Source of the DNA: Dermanyssus gallinae
Lineage: Eukaryota; Arthropoda; Arachnida; Mesostigmata; Dermanyssidae
Assembly: GCA_003439945.1 (NCBI GenBank)
Contig: QVRM01000314.1
Coordinates: 1 to 64,000 of the forward strand
DNA: 64,000 nt
Reading direction: 5' to 3'
In this document: positions 56,905-64,000 of the stretch, one piece after another
Position numbering within the stretch: the stretch's first letter is position 1
Layout of the letters: every line of letters starts with the position of its first letter
Notes under the pieces: model-generated
Seen by the model: the letters and a program-made list of their open reading frames with translations, nothing else
Told to the model about the DNA's origin: nothing
Databases searched by the model: none
Made by a program: the position numbers and the translations under genes

Positions 56905-59545
56905 ACTGCAAAACTTGTCACATCCTTTGATTAATAAAATATGGGCCAACAAATTTGCCCCGTTTAAGCTAGATCGTGCATCAGACTTCGATGTTCTTTT
57001 ATTTCCTTTGCAACAAAGCGCCAGTTGGAGCTCCGCGCTATGAGCGTACCTCGCAGGACATTTAGCTAAAATTAGGAACCTGTCGTTTGAATCGACCGCA
57101 TTAGCCACGCGTATAAATACCTGCCTAGATATTATAACGGAGATAGGATGCTGGTTAGTCAGCGAGCCAGGCCTAAACACTTTTGAATGTAGTACTGGGG
57201 CGTCAGTAATTGACGTTTTTGCCACCGACGGAAACGCAGAGGATATAACATTTTTGGGAGAAAATACATCATTTAGGGAAGGAGCGGGGCTTAGAAGGCA
57301 TATACCGATGGGGATGGCATTCAAAGTTAGTAATAGTAGGGAGTATAGCCGTAGGCCGGGGACCGGGACAAGACTAGATAGAAAGATCTTCTTAGAGGGA
57401 GTGGGGGAAGTGTGCCCACCAGGGGAGATTCAAATAGAGTCATATGAGCGTAAATTGACGAATCTGATAAAAGGTGCACTGGTTCCTCGCCAAGAACGAA
57501 AAGGAAGTCCTTGGTTCAACGATCGGTGTAGAGCAGCGAAAGATGCCAACAGACTAACTAGAGAATATGTGAAGATGTTTCCTGTATTAAAGCCGCTCGC
57601 AAGTATGGTAAAGAAAATGACACAAAAGGCATACAAGGAAGAGAAACAAAAATATTGGGAAAATCAGGAGTGGGCGCTGTTGCAAGAAGCAGAGAAACAA
57701 CCACACAAGTGGCTACAACAAAAAAGAAAACGGCAGTGCCCAGTGGAGACTGGACGATTAATTAAGCACTTTGCTAGTGTGCTGCAGGAAGCCGATACTA
57801 CCCCAAAATAAATAACATTATTTAACGGGACGAGGAAACAGAACATGCACGGAAATGGGTAATTCGACCAGTCACAATCAAAGTCGTTGTCAGGGCAATT
57901 GAAAGGGCGCCTAGAGGCAAAGCTGCCGGCAACGATATGACACGAAACGAGCATTTAAAGCAAACGCTGGCACTCGCAGCATGCTGGAAAGCTTTATTTG
58001 ACGAGTGCCTAAAATCCGGGTAAGTACCAAAAGCGTGGAAGGAAGATACCTTGATCGTCATACCAAAAGGAAAAGGCATAGAAACTGAGCCGGAATCTTG
58101 GAGGGGCATAACACTTAAGAGTTGCCCCTATAAAATTTTCTCGGGAATAATATCAGATAGACTAGAGCATTACCTCGAAACCAGAAACGCAATGCCAGAA
58201 GAACAACATGGGTTCAGAAGGTCGAAGTCGACCCATACGGCCCTGCGCCAGTTGTTGGCAGAAATTTGGGAAACTCTATCGGAACCTAGAAGACCGTTAT
58301 ACGCAATATTTATAGATCTTAAAGCTGCCTTTGACTTAGCGCCACGAAGTAGGATTATAAAAAAGTTAGCCTTGGAGGGAGTTCCGTATCGCTTACTAAA
58401 ACTTTTAAGTACCATTCTTGGGGAGACTACAGTATACATCGACAACGGTATAGGGATTGTGGGAAGAGTAAAGCAAACTACAGGCGTGGCCCAAGGAGAC
58501 GGACTCAGCCCGTTGCTTTTTTCGGTACTATTGGGAGGGCTACCTAACCGGGTGAGGCAGGGGTGGACCCGAGAGTGGGCAAATACATTAATGTATGCAG
58601 ATGACATTGCGATCTATGGCAGGAGTTTATTTAGGGTTAAGCAGGGACTAGAGCGGCTAATCGATTATATGGACGAGATAGGACTTAGTATTAACTGGCA
58701 AAAGACAGTAGCAGTAAAATTTCGAAGAGGAGGTCGATTGGCGAAAGAAGATGTTCTTCGAGCCAGGGGTAATACAGTAAATTTGGTAAATAAATTTACT
58801 TATTTAGGGGTCACTATAACGTCAAATGGTAGCAGTTTTCGAAAACATATTGAAACCAGAGTAGGAAAAGCCATTAGAGCGGCAGCAGCAATTAAAAACC
58901 CGCAAATGTTGTCAATACATACCGCGTCCGCCCTTTTCAAGATTAAAATAGAGCCAATAGCAACATTTGGTGTATCACTTATATGGGAGAAATTAGGAGA
59001 GGCAGATCTACAGTTACTATATAGAGTTCGATTTTTTTTCATGAAGCGGGTTTTGGGGTTAGCTAACTCTTGTAGGAATAGAATAGTTCATATATTAGAT
59101 GGGGGGGGGGCTCTAATGACACAGGAATTACACGTAAAATGGGGTTTACCTAAGACGACGGCCTTCGTGGCCTACACTATTAAGTGGGGGGAAAAAATAA
59201 AGGATAAAGACATAGGAATATACACGACGATAGCGATGAGGAGTACAACCTGGCGAGCAGCCGGATATAAGAATAGGCATTTCACTACGGCATTTGCAGC
59301 CCACGGGTTCCATCACGTATTATGCAGCACACAAGAATTCCACAATCCTCAGCAGTGTTGTAGGTGCGCGAGATGCTTAGGCCATTGTGATAGATACCAC
59401 ACCGCAGCATGTCCAGCAGTGCAATCAATAGCGGAACTCGCAAGATGAGGGAAGATCCGGTGAAGCAGAAAAAAACACTGATTCAGATCGATGTACTTAT
59501 TTAAAATTTACCCAACCTGGGTGTTAATAAACCATAATAATAAAT
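56905..59545 (+). mobile_element. APE-type non-LTR retrotransposon, best-preserved copy
   Basis: A single frame from about 56938 to 57811, broken by one TGA at 57041, covers the C-terminal endonuclease (FECSTGASVIDVFATDGNAE, the SxIDV block, then LRRHIPMG in place of SDHRPI) and the linker. A TAA at 57809, a frameshift near 57830 and a TAA at 58021 separate it from an intact 465-codon RT frame (58051-59448). That frame holds HGFRRSKSTHTALRQL, FIDLKAAFD (catalytic D89), GVAQGDGLSPLLFS and LMYADDIAIYG (YADD 182-185). The C-terminus carries CCRCARCLGHCDRYHTAAC. The 3' UTR ends ACCATAATAATAA. It fits the I/Jockey/R1 supergroup, clade uncertain. It is recently active but dead. Confidence 0.92.
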
Positions 59546-59559
59546 ACCTGCCTTGTCAC

Positions 59560-59760
59560 TCTGCTTTACACACAAAGGTTGACAAAGCACTGCCGTCCAG
59601 ATAATCCAAAGTGTGAGAGATGTCTCCAAGGTATTTGAAAAGATTGTCTCAACACGGCTGGATCAATACCCTGAGTCCATCAATTCCCTATTGGCGGATC
59701 CGTTCGGCTTTTGGCGCAAGCTATTGACAGAAGTTGCAGTTGCGCGCGTAGTGCGCAAAT
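59560..59760 (+). mobile_element. LINE RT fragment
   Basis: VRDVSKVFEKIVSTRLDQYP followed by LLADPFGFWRKL resembles the SKVFEKIVxxRL...QFGFR block of LINE RTs. Only this block is left, directly after the tail of the larger element. Confidence 0.55.
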
Positions 59761-61670
59761 CTGTCTCTACCTAGGCTCCCTTTTGATGTTGCCGGGGTTT
59801 TTAATGGTCTTAACCATTCGTGTACCTTTTACAGCTGAGGTGCTCAGCAGTACAGTCGTGGTATAGGAGCAGTACAGTAGTAATTTTCTTATCATTTTAA
59901 TTATTTATCTTATTAATTTAATTATTTTTAATACAAGTAGTAAAGGACCTAAGCAAGCCGACTGCATTCGCTGGTGGTTCACATTTGGCTCACGTGTTCC
60001 AATAATGCACCCGAGTTACTAGCCTGCCTTTCGCAAGTAGAAGGAGCCCTAAATGTTGTGAACAAACTTAGTCACTAAGACAATGACAAGCAATGGCAAA
60101 ACGTTCTTTCCGGGTACAGCAATGGCTTTTGTGGAGGCCACGAGATGTCGTATGCTTCATGAACGCATAAAGGCACATTCGCGCTTGAACTATACTATGT
60201 GTAGTGCTACGACAAGACCTCGTCTTTGCATCGTTTAGGGCTGATACGTGTACCCATTGACGGTTGGATTATAGTTTCTAAAACTCTATTCTTACCAGTA
60301 CTCTGCTACAGAATTCGAATCTGGGAAGGTGAATATGCGCGAGTTGTTCGTAGGGCCAGATGACGTAGAGATTTAGTCAAGGATTTCTACGTGGCGTACA
60401 GGCGTCTTTAGGTTGCCTTAGGCTGTTGCGTTGCAATCCTAGGTTGTAACATTAACTCGTGAACAGACTCGTATTGACGTTTCGTTTTCCCTAGTTCAAA
60501 GGATATCTAGCGACCTGCCTTGGCGTCTTCGTTCCCCAATCTGGGAACTCTTTATTTCTTTCTTTAGGCGAGAGCTTAAGCGTCGTAAAATGCAGTTCCA
60601 TCAATATATAGCTATTGTAACTGCCTGGGCCACTACGTGGTCTAAGCACGTAGCAGCAACGACGGAGATTAGACGGTCTTTTACAATGCGCGCCGTTCTA
60701 CTAAGCACACAGCATCTACGGCAGCAAAGATCGCATAGGCAGTAACTTGATTTTTATACTTAAAATAATTTTATACGTACTTGGGTAGCTGCAACGCTAG
60801 TAGGTAGGGCCTACAAAAGGTCAAAGTCACAATGAAAACAGATGAAGAACTTCTATTAGCTTAGCTCGAGTTTGCCCGTCTCGTCACCAGCGAAGCTGCG
60901 TAGTATCGTAGTAGCACCTCCAGCCCACGGAACACTAGACAAGTGAACACTATTTAAATTGCTTTGCTTGATAGTCGGGCAGTTCAGTCACTTTAGACTG
61001 AACTCTTGCTTAACTTCAAGTGATATTGTTCAGCCTTCTCTCGTGTTTAAACGCTATCAAAGTTCAGAGTTCGATATGCGAAGCGCTGCACAACGTCGTA
61101 AGCCAACCAGACTACACTATTGAACAGGCTAGCTAACAGAAGGGAAACGTGGTGGCAGCTGAATATGCGGCAGTTCTACGAAATTTCTACCGCAGCATCT
61201 AAAGTATCTTCACAGCGGGTAGCACACACCCACACGGCGGCACCCAGCAAAATCTAATCGTCAAGTAAGCACGAGGAAGGTCTATCTATGAGCAATTATT
61301 TTGTTTTGTTACCTAGGGGGTTTTGCATTTTGACACATGCTCCCTTAACGGTTACAAAGATGGCGTTATGTGTGCGACTTTCAGACCACGTAAACTGAAT
61401 AAGGCAGACTTAGTTATGCATTTTGGCGCCAATGCCGGAGAGCGCTACGTTACCAATAGAAAAAGTGAGAATGTGCGGATTAAATGAAGTGCACGAATGA
61501 AGTTTTCGTATACAAATTCCAGGCATTTTTCCACTTATATTCATTTCTGAAAATTTAACATAGATTTACGGACAGAGCGGTAGCCAAATGGAAACTAGTG
61601 GAAGTAGACAATAGTAGTCGACACAGACAATGGAGGTTAAAACTAATTAAAGCTTAATAGTATATATTTG
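59761..61670. other. Spacer, no gene recognised
   Basis: No frame longer than 60 codons, no repeat array and no recognised element. Confidence 0.5.
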
Positions 61671-61780
61671 CACGTTCGCAGGGACCCAAATGTCATGTTC
61701 GGACCGTAAATGTAATCATCATATTCAATGTAATTAATCATTTACAGTTCGAACATGACATTTGGATCCCTGCAAACGTG
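61671..61780. mobile_element. Palindromic MITE-like hairpin (110 bp)
   Basis: The 42-bp arms CACGTTCGCAGGGACCCAAA... (61671-61712) and their inverse (61739-61780) differ at about four positions and enclose a 26-bp AT-rich loop. The termini are CACGTT...AACGTG. It has no homology to FB1-FB6. Confidence 0.85.
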
Positions 61781-61802
61781 TACAGCATTCCGGGGGATCC
61801 AG

Positions 61803-61850
61803 TGTATATATATATATATTATGATTTATTAACACCCAAGTTGTGAAAAC

Positions 61851-61907
<57 letters not shown>
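61803..61907. repeat. Two (TA)n tracts separated by a duplicated LINE 3' tail
   Basis: TA units (61803-61818), then ATGATTTATTAACACCCAAG...ACTATAAA, then a longer TA tract (61855-61907). The same tail follows again from 61908. Confidence 0.92.
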
Positions 61908-61910
<3 letters not shown>

Positions 61911-63000
61911 GATTCATTAACACCCACGTTGTGTAAACTATAAATATACATATCAGACAGAACTAGTGCTTTTCTCACAACGCTGGATCCTCTGTTATCA
62001 TATGCTAGTTTAGCTATTGACTGAACTGCTGGACATACTGCGGCTTGGGATCTGTCGCACTGGCCAGAGCACCTCGTGCACCTACAATACTTATGGGGAT
62101 CGTGGATTTAGCTTGTGCTGCATAATACGTGATAACTTTAAGATATGAACTATTGTAATCCTACAAGAATTGGCTAACCCCAAACCGCTATTGACAACAT
62201 TTGAGGGTTTTCAATTGCTGCTGCCGCTCAAATTGCTTTTCCTACTCTGTTTTCAACATGCTTTCGGAAACCGCTGGCAGTTGAAGTTATAGTGGCTTTC
62301 AGATAAGTTACTTTATTTGCGGAATGTACTACATTACCCTTGGCTTAAAGAATGTCGCCTTTTTCCGGTTAGGTTGCCCTACCAAGCAAAGCATCGAACT
62401 GAGTTCGTCTCCTTGAGTCACGCCTGAAGTCTGCGTTGCTCTTCCCATAATCTTTATACCGTTTCCATGCATACTGTGCTCTTCCTAAAAAATTACCTCA
62501 AGATATTTAACAACTAATTCAGAATTTCTTTCTAGGCTAACTTCTCTATAATTCTGTTTCTCGGCGCTAGGTCAACGGCAGCCTTAAGATCTATAATTAC
62601 CGCGTATAACGGTCTTCTCGGTTCAGATAGAGTTTCCCGAATATCTGCTAACAATTGGCGCAGGGTCGTATGGGTTGACATTGATGTTCTAAACCCATGT
62701 TTTTCTCTGGTTCTGCGTTTCTGGTTTTGAGGAAGTACTCGTTGTCTATCTGATATAATTACCGAGATTATCTAGTAGGGGCAACTTTAAGTGTTATTCT
62801 ACTGCAAGTCTCCGTCTCTATTGTTATGCCTTGCCCGTTAGGTATAACAATTAGGGTATCATTTTTTCCACGCTTTGGAAACTTTTCCGAATTTTTTCTT
62901 TTCATATATATCTGCCGAACTAGATTTAGACCTTATCAAGAACTTCCATTTGCCCGTACATGACTTCTTACTCTCGAGTTTACCATTTCCTTCAATACCC
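61826..63000 (-). mobile_element. APE-type LINE, minus-strand degraded copy
   Basis: From its 3' end the reverse complement shows the tail (GGGTGTTAATGAATCATA), the region ending ...CCAGCAGTTCAGTCAATAG (about 62020), TTCTTTAAGCCAAGGG (about 62340-62355), CTTAAGGCTGCCGTTGAC (about 62572-62590, RT motif A), ACCCATACGACCCTGCGCC (about 62660-62680) and TTGTTATACCTAACGGGCAA (about 62835-62855). Large internal deletions have occurred and there are no open frames. Confidence 0.8.
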
Positions 63001-63169
63001 TTACTCTTGCCTATTGTTAACCTTTGTGTCCAATTTCCCTAGCTTCAAACTCTACTAAGCGATCCTACTTCGTTTCTAGCGTTAGTACAGTTTTCAGCAG
63101 CTACATCTGTTTAACTCATATTTCATTTGCGACATTCCTGATTCAAATACTATATATTAGCTTACTTAG

Positions 63170-63350
63170 TACTTTACTTTCCATTGTATACATTTTAGCA
63201 TCCTCCCTTGCACATCAAGAAACTCCCTGGCACAATTTAACGGCAACCCAATGCAAATTACCTTTCTTTGTACTGTTTCTAACTTTTCTCCGAACCTCGC
63301 GCTGTAGACCGTAGTGGCATAAACAAGTGTCGATCCTGGCACATACAATA
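63170..63350 (-). mobile_element. LINE RT C-terminal fragment
   Basis: The minus-strand frame reads TLVYATTVYSARFGEKLETV followed by QRKVICIGLPLNCAREFLDV. This resembles the block LLYG..VW...L..LQRK.LR...GLP after the RT core in Jockey/R1-like elements. Confidence 0.5.
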
Positions 63351-63510
63351 CGATACAAAGTCTCCTTTACTTAAAAAGGGGTTGACGATGGGAAATAAAT
63401 TGGTCGTACTCGCGGACGAGGCGAGCTGTTCGTCAAACCGGTGAGTGGTTAACCGTGAACTAGGTAGTCAACACGACGCTGGTACGCCGCGACACTTGGA
63501 AGTACGGATC

Positions 63511-63691
63511 TGGTTCTTTCGGGCTAACCCTCAGCCAAGATTTTATGTCTACGGGACTGATTTTTGCGTCGCTCTATAGACAGACTCTTTAACTACAAAT
63601 GTGAAACGGTGGGACTCGAACCCGCTCTCCTATGTGTCTCCTCCGGCCGCGAGGCGCAGACGAATGCACCAAGCCACCGGACCCGACCGGG
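63511..63691 (-). mobile_element. tRNA-derived SINE, family 2, copy a, with target-site duplication
   Basis: The reverse complement has an A box (GTGGCTTGGTGCA, 63677-63665) and a B box (GGTTCGAGTCC, 63622-63612) and a body ending TTGGCTGAGGGTTAGCCCG. The 10-bp direct repeat AGTACGGATC occurs at 63501-63510 and again at 63692-63701, exactly bracketing the element. That is good evidence of retroposition. It matches the copy at 35166-35337 along its body. Confidence 0.9.
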
Positions 63692-63701
63692 AGTACGGAT
63701 C

Positions 63702-64000
63702 CGTCACGCGTTTTTTTATTATTCGAACTGGTTTATTGCCCACGGGCAAGAAATGCGCCTCTCTGGTGTAGCCGAATCGAGCCGGCGTCGAACATCTGTA
63801 TGTAACAGAGGGACCTAATTATTATTTTTAATATTGCTAAGAATATATAGTAAACAAATCAATTTGTGTTATTCCTGTTATTTTTTCTCGTGACTCCACC
63901 CAGCTTTTCTCAAAACTCTCTTCCAACATAATTTGAATAACTTCCACCACATGCACCATATGATATGCTTTTTGAATATCTAAAGACTTTGCCACGCAAC
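63702..64000. other. Spacer at window end
   Basis: AT-rich. No feature recognised. Confidence 0.5.

Noticed and set aside
63595..63690. Functional tRNA gene on the minus strand
   Set aside because: The A and B boxes are part of a 181-bp element with a target duplication and a second copy.

Overview
This looks like arthropod nuclear DNA that is mostly decayed transposable elements, dinucleotide repeat and AT-rich spacer, with only a few supportable host exons. Arthropod is inferred from the mariner remnants, the mix of non-LTR element families, the very dense (TA)n tracts and an apolipoprotein D-like lipocalin gene with a large intron. A mite or tick is possible, but the sequence does not prove it. 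No bacterial or viral gene organisation, CRISPR array, rRNA gene or intact tRNA gene was seen.

Host genes. The best-supported gene is a minus-strand lipocalin: a signal-peptide exon (38925-39056) joins in phase across a 5,992-bp intron to the exon carrying the lipocalin GTWYE motif (32796-32932). The later exons were not found. A second minus-strand gene is supported by two exons (9979-10101 and 9006-9674) whose splice sites and phase agree. It encodes a basic, poly-Asp and poly-Gln protein with a possible furin-type site. A few other open frames (2698-2919, 12527-12769, 17479-17823, 30321-30578, 50787-51188) are only candidates.

Mobile elements. (1) A non-LTR element with an N-terminal C2H2 finger, a reverse transcriptase (RT) and a C-terminal restriction-like endonuclease: four degraded copies (1-1520, 22380-24300, 40780-43480, 53126-53398). 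(2) A non-LTR element with an APE-type endonuclease, a YADD RT and a C-terminal Cys/His knuckle: copies at 3383-5090, 14850-14960, 17093-17326, 56905-59545 and 61826-63000. (3) Fragments of other LINEs at 15.3-16.9, 21.1-22.1, 45.95-47.48, 52.2-52.9, 59.6 and 63.2 kb. (4) Two mariner transposase pseudogenes (16.0-16.5 and 27.8-28.9 kb). (5) Two groups of non-coding foldback elements with long inverted arms (5.1-7.0; 36.5-38.9; 54.2-55.6 kb). (6) Two tRNA-derived SINE families with two copies each. (7) A 110-bp palindromic MITE-like hairpin at 61.67 kb.

The most notable pattern is how the elements join. Nearly every element end abuts a (TA)n tract, so elements are strung like beads: (TA)n-LINE-(TA)n-foldback-(TA)n-foldback-(TA)n at 3361-6989, (TA)n-foldback-(TA)n-foldback-(TA)n at 36379-38896, and (TA)n-LINE-(TA)n at 40649-43628. 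This suggests that (TA)n tracts act as insertion hubs or are seeded by element ends. Intron 1 of the lipocalin gene has absorbed one such string, including a SINE nested in a foldback element.

Limits. All homology calls were made by reading the translations. Element boundaries without a sharp junction are approximate.
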